Shown in pieces: positions 27,667 to 37,664 of a stretch of 64,000 nucleotides of DNA (positions are counted from its first letter, which is position 1; every line of letters starts with the position of its first letter). The notes under the pieces were generated by a model. The model was given only the letters and a program-made list of their open reading frames with translations, did no database searches and was not told the DNA's origin. The position numbers and the translations under genes are program-made. Source of the stretch: Polaromonas sp. P2-4 (GTDB taxonomy: Bacteria; Pseudomonadota; Gammaproteobacteria; Burkholderiales; Burkholderiaceae_C); NCBI GenBank assembly GCA_024703855.1, contig CP087965.1, positions 1,976,001 to 2,040,000 of the forward strand, written 5' to 3'.

Positions 27667-28152
27667 ATGATCCTGATTCCGAAAACGAAAATCAATCCCC
27701 TGCTCGGCACCTGGCAACTGGTGCGCTGGGAAATCGCCTACGGCGATGGCCGTGCGCCCACCTTGCCCTTCGGCGCCGAAGCCAGCGGCCTGATCCTGTA
27801 CACGAACGATGGTGGGATGAGCGCTTGTATTGCCCGCGGTGGTCGCGGCCTTCTGTCCAGCGACAGCGTGCGCAGTGCGCCGGAGGCCGAGCGGCTGGCC
27901 GCTTTCGAGAGCTATTTCCAGTACGCCGGCTCGTATGAGATCAGGGGGACGGATGGGCAACAGCAGGTGGTGCACCGTGTCACGCATTCGCTGAATCCCA
28001 ACTTCGTCGGCACGCAGCAGGTGCGCAACATGAGCTTCGCGCCCGACGGCGGCCTCACCCTGTCGGCCTCCGACACCGTGCCCGGCACGGATGTCGCCCG
28101 TCACCACCGTTTGATCTGGTCGCGCGCAAGCGGCTTTTCGGGGGCCGCATGA
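27667..28152 (+). CDS. Lipocalin-like domain protein
   Basis: Intact 161-residue protein starting MILIPKTKINPLLGTWQLVR. The motif LLGTWQLVRWE at the N-terminus, SGLILYTNDGGMSACIARGG, and the Ala/Phe-rich FESYFQYAGSYEIRGTDG match the lipocalin_5 type of small beta-barrel. No signal peptide is present, so it is cytoplasmic. It starts 3 bp after CCO2 and overlaps paaN by 4 bases. In such operons the protein may bind a hydrophobic substrate or product; an enzymatic role cannot be excluded. Confidence 0.8.
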   Translation: MILIPKTKINPLLGTWQLVRWEIAYGDGRAPTLPFGAEASGLILYTNDGGMSACIARGGRGLLSSDSVRSAPEAERLAAFESYFQYAGSYEIRGTDGQQQVVHRVTHSLNPNFVGTQQVRNMSFAPDGGLTLSASDTVPGTDVARHHRLIWSRASGFSGAA

Positions 28153-29851
28153 ACCTGTTCGACAAGCACCGCGCAACTTTCGAGCGTGCCCAGCTGGCCT
28201 GCAAGGAGCGGCATTGCTGGAGTCCGTTCCCCGAGCTGCCGCAAAAATATCCCAATGCGACCGAGGCACAGGCGGCCGGCCTGGCTGCATACCAGGCACA
28301 TCTGGGCACACGTTTTATGCTGGACCAGCCGGGCAAGATTGGTGAAACCGGGGAGGAAATCTCGCCCTACACACAGCAAGCCTTGGGCATACGCTACCCG
28401 CACGCAGATGTGGACACCTTGTTCGATGCCGCTGAGGCAGCCATCCCTGCGCTGGGCCGATGCATCGGCTGAGACGCGCATAGGCGTGCTGATGGAAGTG
28501 CTCGATACGCTTTACCGGGAGCACCTTTTCGAAATCGCGCAGGCCGTCATGCACACGGCGGGACAAAGCTACAACATGGCTTATGCGGGCTCGGGCGTGA
28601 ACGCGCTGGACCGCGGCATTGAGGCACTGGTCTACGCGCACCAGGCCATGCAGGCCGTCACACCAACCAGCCGCTGGGAGCGCCAGTTCGGCTCAACGCA
28701 GATCGCTCTCGACAAAACCTACCGCCTGGTGCCGCGCGGCGTAGCTGTCTGTTTTTCATGCGCCAGCTTTCCCACCTGGAACGCCTGGCCGTCCATGATG
28801 GCCAGCCTGGCCACCGGCAACGCAGTAATCGTCAAACCACACCCGGCGACGGTGCTGCCGATGGCGATCTCGGTTCGGGTATTTCATGAAGTGCTTGCCC
28901 GGGCAGGCTTTAATGCCAACCTGGTCACCATGGCGCTGGACACGACAGCCGAGCCCATCGGGAAGGTATTGGTCAAACACCCCAAGACCGCCATCGTCGA
29001 TTTCACTGGCAGTGTGCGTTTTGGCCAATGGGTTGAGCAGAACGCGCATCCGGCCCTGAGCTTCACCGAGACCGCCGGTTGCAATACCGTGGTGCTGGAA
29101 TCGGTCGAAGACCTGGATGCCGCCTTGCGCAGCCTGGCCACCACGCTGTGCATGTTCAGTGCGCAAATGTGTACCAGCCCGCAGAATATCTACATACCGG
29201 CGGAGGGCGTCAAAACACCGCAGGGTACGGTTGCGCTGGCCGAGGTGGCACGCCGCCTGGCAGCGGCTGTAGCCGGGCTGACCGGTGACGCAAAAAAAGC
29301 ATCGATGATCCTGGCGACTATCCAGTCACCCCAAACACTTGCGCTGCTGGAGCAGATGAAACAGGAAGGCGCAAACCGCGGCGAGGTCCTGCTGCAGCCA
29401 CAGTCCTATACCCACCCCGACTTCAGCAATGCCCGCACCACGACACCGCTGATGCTCAAAGTAGGAAAAAGCGAACGTGACCTGTATGGAGAGGAGCGCT
29501 TCGGCCCGATCAGCTTCGTGATTGCCTGCGACGATGCACAGGACGCATTGCACCAGGCAACAAACGACGCGAAGCAGTTCGGCGGGCTAACGGCCTTCCT
29601 GTATTCCACAGACGAAAGCTACATCAGCGCAGGCAGAACGCGCTTATGCCCGCGCGGGTGCCCAGCTCACCATCAACCTCACCGGTCCCATGCCGCTGAA
29701 TTTTGCGGCAGCCTACAGCGATTACCACGTGACCGGCCTGAACCCGGCCGGCAACGCCTCGCTGACCAACCTTGCCTTTGTAGCCGGCCGCTTCTGCATC
29801 ACGCAATCGCGCCGCCCTGCACCTACGGCCCCAACGGCCGCCACTTCCTGA
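28149..29851 (+). CDS. paaN: PaaN-type aldehyde dehydrogenase (two frameshifts)
   Basis: Long ALDH-fold protein, about 566 residues, of the family annotated as phenylacetic acid degradation protein PaaN. The N-terminus MNLFDKHRATFERAQLACKE is characteristic. Then FSCASFPTWNAWPSMMASLA, AVIVKPHPATVLPMAISV, AIVDFTGSVRFGQWVEQ, FTETAGCNTVV (catalytic Glu) and SAQMCTSPQNIYIP (catalytic Cys). Frame changes near 28455 and 29630; the second restores AYARAGAQLTINLTGPMPLN and the stop at 29851. It lies between the lipocalin-like protein and CCO3. No other paa genes are present, so it probably oxidises the aldehyde made by the oxygenases. Confidence 0.85.
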
Positions 29852-29862
29852 AGGAGAACACC

Positions 29863-31307
29863 ATGGGTTTTAACGAAATTCCGGTACTGAACGGTGGCTT
29901 TGAGCCCATCGAGCAGGAGCTCACGCTGGAGCTGACAGACATCGAAGGCGAAGTCCCCAAGGACCTGACCGGCATATACGTCCGCAACGGCCCCAACCGC
30001 CGGTTCGAGGCACCAGGCCGCTACCACTGGTTCGACGGCGATGGCATGCTGCACGCCGTGCGTTTTGAGGGCGGCAAGGTCCAGTACCAGAACCGCTGGG
30101 TCATGACCGACAGCCTGCAGGAGGAACTCGCGGCCGGCTCGGCCCTGTGGCAAGGCATCAAGGACCCGCCACGCAAGGACAGGCCGGACATGCCCATGAA
30201 AAACACGTCGAATACCGACGTCAAGTTCTATGCCGGCAACCTGGTGTCCATGTGGTATCTGGGCGGTGCGGTGTACCAGGTGCGTCCCGGCGACCTGTCC
30301 ACGGTCGGCAAGCTCGACATGGATGCACGCCTCAAAGGCCTGCCGATATCGGCCCACTCCAAGGTGGATGAGCGCACAGGCGAGTTCCTGTTTTTTGCTT
30401 ACGGCAAGGAAGCGCCTTACATGCACTACGGCGTGATGGACCGGCATGGCGCACTCAAGACATTCATGCCGGTGCAGCTGCCCGGCCCGCGCTTGCCGCA
30501 CGACATGGCGATCACGCCCAACTACACCATCGTGCACGACCTGCCGTTGTTCTACGACATGGACGCGTTTGCCGCCGGACGCCACAAGCTCAAGTTCCAT
30601 CACACCTTGCCCTCGCGGTTTGGTGTTATCCCCCGCCATGGCACACCCGAGCAGATCCGCTGGTTCGAAGCCAGCCCGACCTATATGTATCACGTGTCCA
30701 ACGCCTGGGAAGAAGATGACGGGCAAGGCGGCATAGAGATCGTGATGACGGGCACGCCGTTCCGCCTGCCGCGCGATGAACGCGGCAAGCTGGAAGTGGA
30801 ACGTTTCCCCAAGATGCTGGCCAATCTTGAGCACGACTTCATGTTCTACGAGTGGCGCTTCAACCTGCGCACCGGCCAGACCAAAGAGCGCGTCATCGAC
30901 GACATCGTGAACCAGGAGTTTCCGGCCATCAACTCGTGGATGCAGGGTTACAAAACGCGCTATTCGTGGAACGTGCTGATGGGCCGCAGCAATCAGGCCG
31001 AAGACCCGCGCTTTTGCGGCCTTGTCCCACACGACCTGGAGCGCAACAGCTGCACCAGCTACCACGAAGGTGTGAACAAATGGTTCAGCGAAGCACCGTT
31101 CGCGCCCAAAGACAACTGGAAAGAAGAAGACGACGGCTACCTCGTGGGTTTCATGTGGGATGACGAGAAAAAGCGTCCTACGTAACGGTGTTCGATGCCA
31201 AAGACATCGCGCAGGGGCCGGTCGCACGCATCAAGCTGCCACAGCGCGTACCCAATGGTTTTCACGCCACCTGGGTCAGCGGCGAGCGGCTGGCCCGCGG
31301 CTACTGA
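29863..31307 (+). CDS. Carotenoid-oxygenase (RPE65) family dioxygenase, CCO3 (frameshift near C-terminus)
   Basis: Third oxygenase paralogue, about 480 residues, starting MGFNEIPVLNGGFEPIEQEL after AAGGAG. It contains GEVPKDLTGIYVRNGPNRR and HWFDGDGMLHAVRF. Iron-ligand histidines occur in VKFYAG-type context (see below), PISAHSKVDERTG, YTIVHDLPLFYD and PNGFHATWVS. Note that the first-ligand position reads TDVKFYAGNL where CCO1 and CCO2 have KIHAG and KYHAG, so the usual first His is Tyr here. A base is lost near 31180; the corrected tail YVTVFDAKDIAQGPVARIKL ends at TGA 31307. Downstream the CoA ligase follows after 16 bp. Confidence 0.88.
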
Positions 31308-31323
31308 ACAGGCGCCATCCGCC

Positions 31324-33074
31324 ATGATCCTGGTCAACCAAGAAAAAATCGATGCCTACACCGCCAAAGGCTGGTGGGGCAGCACCACACTGTGGGACTT
31401 GTTCGCCACCCATGTGCGGCAACGCCCCGAGGCCGAAGCCGTGGTCGACGCGCCCAACCGCGCCGAGTTCGCCCATGGCGCGCCGCGCCGCCTGAGCTGG
31501 GCGCAACTGGCCGACGAAGTGGACCGCTTCTGCCGGCTGCTGCTGAACGGCGGCATCCAACGCGACGACGTGCTGATGATGCAGATGCCCAACTGCGTCG
31601 AGCAGTTCGTGGTCTACCTGGCCTGCGCGCGGCTGGGCATCATCGTCACGCCGGTTCCGATCCAGTACCGTGACCATGAGTTGAGCCACATCCTCGAAGT
31701 CACCAAAGCCGTGGCGGCCGTGACTTTCTCGCGCATCGGCAAGGCCGAGGGCGGGCACCCGGCTGCCGCCATGTTCATTGGCCTGAAAGCGCAACATCCC
31801 TCGCTCAAAACCGTGTTCGCCTGGGGCGATGCGGTCAACACAGAAGTCATCGACATTGCGGCGCAAACCCGCCTCACGCTCACACCGACAGACCGCGAAC
31901 GCCTGGCCCAAGCCGAGCGCGAGGCAGCGGTCAGCGCCAACGATGTGTTCACGATCTGCTGGACCTCGGGCACCGAGGCCCAGCCCAAGGGCGTGCCGCG
32001 CAGCCACAATGAATGGCTGATCATCGCGCCCTCCATCATCGAAGCGGGCGAAATCCGCCCGCACGCGCGGTTGCTCAATCCGTTTCCGCTGGTCAACATG
32101 GCTGGTGTCTCCACGGCGTTCGCCCCCTGGCTTGTGCTTGGAGGCACGGTGGTGCAGCACCAGCCGTTCACGCTGCCAGTGTTCCTGCAGCAGTTGCGTG
32201 AGGAGCGCATCGACTACACCGTGGCGCCGCCGGCCATCCTCAACATGCTGCTGCAGAACGAAGCGCTGCTCGCAGGCATCGATTTCAAGCGGCTCGGCCG
32301 CATCGGTTCGGGTTCTGCACCCCTGTCGGACTGGATGGTGCGCGGCTTCCAGGAAAAGTACGGCGTACAGATCGTCAACTATTTCGGCTCCAACGAAGGC
32401 GCGGCGCTGTCGGGCAACCACATCGACATCCCCGACCCCGGGCTGCGCGCCCAGTTCTTCCCGCGCGGGGCGTCCAGGGTTACGACTGGAGCATCTCGAC
32501 CACGCGCAAGATACGCACGCGCCTGGTCGATGTGGAAACCGGCGAGGAAATCAACGAGGCTGGCCGGCCCGGCGAAATCCGCTTCGCCGGCCCGACGATT
32601 TTCAGCGGCTACTACGGCGCGCCTGAACTCAGCGCCCGCGCTTTTGATACGCAAGGCTTCTACAAGACCGGCGACCTGTTCGAGATTGCCGGCGAGCACC
32701 TGCAGTACTACCGCTATGTGGGCCGCTCGAAAGACCTGGTGATCCGCGGCGGCGTCAACATCTCATCGGAGGAAATCGAAAACCTGCTGATGGCCTGCCC
32801 CGGCGTGCGCGAAGCCGCCGTGGTCGGTGTGCCGGACGAGACGCTGGGCGAGAAGGTCTGCGCCTGCGTGGTGGCGGCCGAGGGGCACAGCGTCAGCCTG
32901 CAGTTCCTCACCGATTTTCTGCGCGACCACAAGCGCGTGGCGGTCTACAAGCTGCCCGAGTATTTCCTGCCGCTGCAAGCCTTGCCACGCAACCCGGTGG
33001 GCAAAATTCTCAAGCGCGAACTGCGCGACCAGGCCAAGGCGCTGGCCGTGGCGCGCCGGAAGGAAACCGCATGA
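31324..33074 (+). CDS. AMP-forming acyl-CoA ligase (frameshifted)
   Basis: Adenylate-forming ligase, about 583 residues, activating a carboxylate to its CoA thioester with ATP. Visible are TICWTSGTEAQPKGVPRSHN (P-loop type A3), VNYFGSNEGAALSG (A5), GFYKTGDLFEIAG (A7), GRSKDLVIRGGVNISSEEIE (A8) and PRNPVGKILKREL (A10 Lys). The frame breaks near 32470 in a GC-rich run. It looks most like cyclohexanecarboxylate- or benzoate-type CoA ligases. It ends overlapping the hydrolase start by 4 bases. It probably activates the acid made by PaaN. Confidence 0.88.
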
Positions 33075-33772
33075 AGCCTGCCCTGCTGCTCATCCCCGGC
33101 ATGCTCAACACGGCGCGTATCTGGGGCCGCGTCACGCCGCTGCTGCAAGACCACGCCGATGTCCGCATCGCCCATGTGCAAACCCAAAGCAGCATCGCCG
33201 AGATGGCGCGCGACGCCTGGGCGCGCGTCGCAGATGTGCCGCCAAGTCAACCGCTGGTGATTTGCGGTTTCTCGATGGGAGGTTATGTTGCTATTGAAAT
33301 GATAGCTTCTTGCGACCGACCCATAAGGGCTACAGCCTTCTTGGACACCTCATGTCGACCTGAATCGACCGAAGGCGTCGCGGCCCGCGAGAAAACCATC
33401 GCGGCGATCGAGCGCAACTTTGAAAAAGTGATTGCGGGCATGGCCCCGTTCAGCGTCCATTCCGGTAGCCAGGCTGATCCGGCCTTGATGGACGATATCC
33501 TGTCCCTCCTGCGCGAGGTCGGCGCCGAGACCGCGATCCGGCAGAACCGCGCCATCATCGGCCGCGCCGACCACCGCGACCTGCTGGCGCGGCTCCAGAT
33601 GCCGGCGCTGGTGATGTGCGGCCGCGACGACAAGATCACGCCGCCCGCGCTGTCCGAGGAGCTGGCCGTGCTGATTCCCGGCGCGCGGCTCGAATGGATA
33701 GAAGAAGCGGGCCACATGACCCCGCTGGAGCAGCCCGAACGCGTGGCCACACTGCTCAAGACTTTGCTGTAA
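33071..33772 (+). CDS. Alpha/beta hydrolase
   Basis: Intact 233-residue hydrolase, MKPALLLIPGMLNTARIWGR. The nucleophile elbow is ICGFSMGGYVA, the acid region VMCGRDDKITPPALSE and the His region EEAGHMTPLEQPERV. Coupled to the ligase by a 4-base overlap. Similar to the hydrolase at 14744. One odd stretch, IEMIASCDRPIRATAFLDTS at about 33294-33353, is AT-rich and resembles an intergenic repeat read in frame. It is probably a thioesterase, esterase or C-C hydrolase of the same pathway. Confidence 0.9.
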   Translation: MKPALLLIPGMLNTARIWGRVTPLLQDHADVRIAHVQTQSSIAEMARDAWARVADVPPSQPLVICGFSMGGYVAIEMIASCDRPIRATAFLDTSCRPESTEGVAAREKTIAAIERNFEKVIAGMAPFSVHSGSQADPALMDDILSLLREVGAETAIRQNRAIIGRADHRDLLARLQMPALVMCGRDDKITPPALSEELAVLIPGARLEWIEEAGHMTPLEQPERVATLLKTLL

Positions 33773-33796
33773 CCCGAAAACCCGTTGGAGACCACC

Positions 33797-34799
33797 ATGA
33801 AACGACGCGATCTACTGCAGACCCTAGGCGCACTACCGCTGGCCCTAAGCTTGCCTGCGGCCCGAGCCCAGGCCCCTGCGACCAGCTCCGGACAGACTTT
33901 TCCCGACCGGCCGGTGCGCGTGGTCGTGCCGTTCGCCGCCGGCAACACGCTGGACACCGCCTTGCGCCAAGTGGCCGAGGAATTCAAGAAGAACACCGGC
34001 CAGCCGCTGCTGGTGGACAACAAGCCCGGCGGCTCCGGCATCATCGCGGCGCAAAACGTGATGGCGGCGCCGCCCGACGGCTACACCCTGCTGCTGGCCA
34101 ACACCAGCATGTTCACCATCAACCCGCACACCTTCAGCAAGCTGCCCTACGACCCGGAAAAAACCTTCCGCCCCGTCACCAACTTCCTTGGCGCCTCCAT
34201 GGTCATGGCGGTCAACGCCAGCGTGCCGGCCAACAACATCAAGGAATTTGTGGCCTGGGCCAAGGCCAACCCAGGCAAGGTCTCGTTCGCCTCGTTCACG
34301 GCCGGCAACTCTTCACACTTCGCGGGTGTGATCCTGAACCAGCGCGCCGGCATCGACATGGTCCATGTGCCGTTCAACGGCACGCCGCCTGCCGTGACCA
34401 ACCTGGTCGGCGGACAGGTCCATGCCGCCTTCCTGCCGCTGCTGGCCGTGAAGCCCCACATGGAGTCGGGCAAGGTCAAGGTGCTGGCCGTGACCAGCCC
34501 GCAACGCTCGCCGCTGATGCCGAGCGTGGCGACCTTCCGCGAACAAGGCTACCCGGACCTCGACATCTACATCTGGGCCGCGCTTGCCTGCGCCTGCCGG
34601 CACGCCGGATGCCGTAATCGCCAGGCTCAATACGGAATTCGTGAAGATACTGAAATCGCAGGAGATGCGCGACAAGTGGCGCCAGCTGGATTTCGAGACC
34701 CTGCCGTCCACACCCGAGGAATTCAGCAAGTTCGCCCGGGCCGATTCGCGCCGATGGGCGGAGGCGGTGAAGATTTCGGGGTTCAGGGCATCGGAGTAA
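33797..34799 (+). CDS. TctC/Bug-family substrate-binding protein (frameshifted)
   Basis: Periplasmic binding protein, about 333 residues. Twin-Arg-like signal MKRRDLLQTLGALPLALSLP ending PAARAQA, then FPDRPVRVVVPFAAGNTLDT, LLVDNKPGGSGIIAAQNVMA, DGYTLLLANTSMFTINPHTF, VHVPFNGTPPAVTNLVGGQV. The frame shifts near 34585 and resumes PAPAGTPDAVIARLNTEFVK, ending AVKISGFRASE at 34799. As read, the frame fuses into the following flavoprotein, which is an artefact of the shift. Likely uptake receptor for this operon. Confidence 0.88.
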
Positions 34800-34858
34800 A
34801 TGACGTAGTGAGCGCTCATTGCTCCCCAACCCTCTACCGGCAACTTCAAAACCCTTCA

Positions 34859-35860
34859 ATGAATAAACAATCTTTCAAGCTCCGCCTTCCGGTTTTCGTG
34901 GCCCCCATGTTCCTGATCTCAGGCCCGGAGCTGGTGCTCGCCGCCTGCAAGGCCGGCATCATTGGCGCCTTCCCCACGCCCAACGCCCGCCCCATCGAGA
35001 CGCTGGACGTCTGGATGAAGCAGATCACCGAGGGCCTGGCACGTGCACGTGACGAACAGCCCGAAGCCACCATCGGCCCCTGGTGCGCCAACCTGGTGAC
35101 CCACTCGTCCAACACGCGGCTGCCGGAAGACCTGGCGCTGATCGCCAAATACAAGCCGCCCATCGTGGTCACCGCGCTGGGCAGCCCCAAGCCGGTGATC
35201 GAGGTGGTGCATGGCTACGGCGGCCTGGTGTTTGCCGACGTCATCAGCATCACGCTGGCGAAGAAAGCGGTGGCGGCCGGCGCGGACGGCCTGGCCTGTG
35301 TGTCGGCCGGGGCCGGTGGGCACACCGGCTCGCTGTCGCCGTTTGCTTTTGTCAGCGCGGTGCGCGAGTTTTTCGACGGCCACGTGATCGTGGGTGGCGG
35401 CATCAGCGACGGCTGGGGCGTGGCCGGCGCCATTGCCAGCGGTGCCGACTATGTCTACATGGGCACACGTTTCATTCCAGTGGCCGAGAGCCTGGCGCAA
35501 CAGGAATACAAACAGATGCTGGTGGACAGCACGGTGGATGACCTGGTGGTCAGCGCCGGCATCACCGGCACCGCAGCGAGCTGGCTCAAGCCCTCGCTGC
35601 GCGCCAACGGGATGGACCCCGACAACATGCCAGACGCGCCGCAGCGCGAGTACGACAGCAGCCAGTCGATTGCGACCAAGCGCTGGAAGGATGTCTGGGC
35701 GGCCGGCCAGGGTGTGGGCGCCATCAAGGCCATGGAGCCGCTGGCCGATGTGGTGGACCGCCTGGCGCAGGAGTACGCGCAAGCGACCGCCCGGATCGCG
35801 TCGCTGCCCTACGCTGCCGCTTCGGCCGGACCCGTCAAAGCCCTCAGGAGAATTGCATGA
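34859..35860 (+). CDS. Nitronate-monooxygenase-like FMN oxidoreductase
   Basis: Intact 333-residue TIM-barrel flavoprotein of the nitronate monooxygenase / 2-nitropropane dioxygenase family. MNKQSFKLRLPVFVAPMFLI carries the start; GIIGAFPTPNARP, SAGAGGHTGSLSPFAFV (conserved His), GGGISDGWGVAGAIASGADY and YMGTRFIPVAES bind FMN. ATG 34859 lies 57 bp after the tctC stop. Members often act as NAD(P)H-dependent flavin or enoyl reductases as well as on nitronates. Presence in a catabolic operon suggests a redox or detoxification step; no nitro substrate is implied by the context. Confidence 0.9.
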   Translation: MNKQSFKLRLPVFVAPMFLISGPELVLAACKAGIIGAFPTPNARPIETLDVWMKQITEGLARARDEQPEATIGPWCANLVTHSSNTRLPEDLALIAKYKPPIVVTALGSPKPVIEVVHGYGGLVFADVISITLAKKAVAAGADGLACVSAGAGGHTGSLSPFAFVSAVREFFDGHVIVGGGISDGWGVAGAIASGADYVYMGTRFIPVAESLAQQEYKQMLVDSTVDDLVVSAGITGTAASWLKPSLRANGMDPDNMPDAPQREYDSSQSIATKRWKDVWAAGQGVGAIKAMEPLADVVDRLAQEYAQATARIASLPYAAASAGPVKALRRIA

Positions 35861-35941
35861 GTGCAGCGCAGAACCGCTTCAAGCAAACTCGCGCCCCCTG
35901 GGGGGCAGTGCAGCCGCCATAGCGGCAAACGTGGGGGCACC

Positions 35942-37180
35942 ATGAGCGAAGCCGTTTTCATTCTCGGCGGGCACCAGACCGACTTTGCCAAGGTCTGGTC
36001 GCGCCAGGGCCAGGATATCTCCGACATGATGCGCGAGACCACGCTGGGCGCGCTCGAAGACGCGCGGCTCGATGCCTCGGCGATCCAGAGCATCCATGTG
36101 GGCAACGCCTTTGGCGAACTGCAGCGGCAGCAGGCGCATCTGGGCGCCATGGTGGCGCAGGTGGTGCCCGAGTTGTGGGGTGTGCCCGCCATGCGCCACG
36201 AAGGAGCCTGTGCCTCTTCCTCTCTGGCGGTGCTGAGCGCAATGGCCGAAATTGAGGCGGGACGCTACGACTGCGTGCTGGTGGTGGGCGCGGAAGAGCT
36301 CAAGAACCTGCCCGGCGATGCGGCCTCGCAAAACCAGAATGCGGCGGCCTGGCAAGGTCACGAAGACATTGACTGCAAATTCATGTGGCCGGCGGGGTTT
36401 GGCCTGGTGGCGCAGGAGTATGAGAGACGCTACGGGCTGGATCGCAAATACCTGAACCGCATCGCCGAGCTCAACTACGGCCATGCCAAACGCAATCCGT
36501 TAGCACAAACACGCAAGTGGGTATTTGATGCCCTGAGCTTCACCGATGACGATGAGGCCAACCCAATGATTGAGCCCGGCAGCCGACGGCAGGACTGCGG
36601 TCAGATCACCGATGGTGCCTGCGCCATTATCCTGTCTTCGGAACGCTTTGCCCAAACGCAAGCCAAACGGCGGGGCGCATCGTTGAGCGCCCAGCCTCGC
36701 ATTGCCGGCTGGGGACACCACAATGCGGGCCTGCGCCTGCTCGATAAACTGGAGCGCAGCCGTGATCAAGCCTATGTCTTCCCACATCTGCGCCAAACCA
36801 TCGAGGACGCATGGCGGCGCGCCGGTGTTTCAGGTATTGAGGCGATGGACGGTGTGGAAACACATGACTGCTTCACCACCACCGAGTACGTGGCAATTGA
36901 CCATCTGGGACTCACGCCGCCCGGCCAGAGCTGGCAGGCGGTGGAAGACGGCCGGATTGAACGTGGCGGGAGCTGTCCGGTCAATATGAGCGGTGGCCTG
37001 ATCGGCTGCGGCCACCCGGTCGGAGCCACGGGCACGCGTATGCTGTTTGATGCCGCGCGGCAGGTTTCCGGCAAGGCGGGTGAGTGCCAGATTGACAATG
37101 CGCAGCGTATCCAGACGCTCAATATCGGCGGCTCGTTCGCGACGGTGGTCAGCTTTGTGGTGGCGCGCGGGGATCAATGA
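35942..37180 (+). CDS. Thiolase-family acyltransferase (SCP-x type)
   Basis: Intact 412-residue thiolase. It starts MSEAVFILGGHQTDFAKVWS. The nucleophilic Cys is in HEGACASSSLAVLSA; catalytic His regions are VETHDCFTTTEYVAIDHLGL and SGGLIGCGHPVGATGTRML. It would cleave a 3-ketoacyl-CoA or make a C-C bond in the lower pathway. It follows the flavoprotein after 81 bp that hold a GC-rich repeat-like sequence (CCCCTGGGGGG). It is the last gene of the nine-gene operon and, unlike the thiolase at 21418, keeps all catalytic residues. Confidence 0.92.
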   Translation: MSEAVFILGGHQTDFAKVWSRQGQDISDMMRETTLGALEDARLDASAIQSIHVGNAFGELQRQQAHLGAMVAQVVPELWGVPAMRHEGACASSSLAVLSAMAEIEAGRYDCVLVVGAEELKNLPGDAASQNQNAAAWQGHEDIDCKFMWPAGFGLVAQEYERRYGLDRKYLNRIAELNYGHAKRNPLAQTRKWVFDALSFTDDDEANPMIEPGSRRQDCGQITDGACAIILSSERFAQTQAKRRGASLSAQPRIAGWGHHNAGLRLLDKLERSRDQAYVFPHLRQTIEDAWRRAGVSGIEAMDGVETHDCFTTTEYVAIDHLGLTPPGQSWQAVEDGRIERGGSCPVNMSGGLIGCGHPVGATGTRMLFDAARQVSGKAGECQIDNAQRIQTLNIGGSFATVVSFVVARGDQ

Positions 37181-37254
37181 GATCCGATAAACGCTGGACA
37201 ACAGCCAAGTACCCTTGCGCGTCCAATCGACAGGTGTGATGCCGAGGGGAAACA

Positions 37255-37570
37255 TGGGGACTCGGCGTGTCTCGGCAAGCCGTGAGCCTGTGGGCGCACC
37301 AGTTGGCTGAGGTCAATGGCACAGTGGGCAAGCTCCAGGGCCAAGAACCTGGGGCGCCCCAAGCGACCGGAATTGGAGCGCAATGCGAGCCGCTATCGTC
37401 GGGATTGCTCAAGAGCGTTGCCGGTCAAGCTCCTTGAGGTGTTCCATCAGCCGTTGCACCAACACCCGAAACGAACCCGTGTGCTCGTGCGCCAGAGATT
37501 CTGGAAGATGCCGACAACCGATACCTGCTGCAGTAATCTTCATGATGGAAGCTCCTCTCGGTTGAAGTGG
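37255..37570. mobile_element. Transposase remnants (IS630-like helix-turn-helix, IS110-like scrap)
   Basis: On the plus strand at 37258-37390, LGVSRQAVSLWAHQLAEVNG and, in a shifted frame, AKNLGRPKR resemble the N-terminal DNA-binding part of an IS630 transposase, the part missing from the IS630 at 23.2 kb. On the minus strand at 37425-37550, MKITAAGIG and SFRVLVQRLMEHLKELDRQ resemble IS110-family sequence with an internal deletion. The rest of the 480-bp gap from 37181 holds nothing recognisable. Confidence 0.5.
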
Positions 37571-37664
37571 GCGATTGACACCTCCCACTTTGGCACACTG
37601 ATGCCGTTTCGGGTGGGGGCGTCCATCCCATTGGCCTACGGCCTTGGCGTAGCGCCACATGCTC

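Noticed and set aside
28186..31185. A single 999-codon protein joining PaaN and CCO3
   Set aside because: The fusion exists only because of a frameshift near 29630. The proper PaaN end and stop at 29851 and a ribosome binding site with ATG at 29863 are present.
29722..31227. A 501-codon minus-strand frame opposite CCO3
   Set aside because: Antisense shadow of the conserved oxygenase; low-complexity Val/His/Gly composition and no family signature.
33785..35860. A TctC-nitronate monooxygenase fusion of 691 codons
   Set aside because: The join is out-of-frame tctC sequence after a shift near 34585; the correct tctC end at 34799 and the separate ATG at 34859 are visible.
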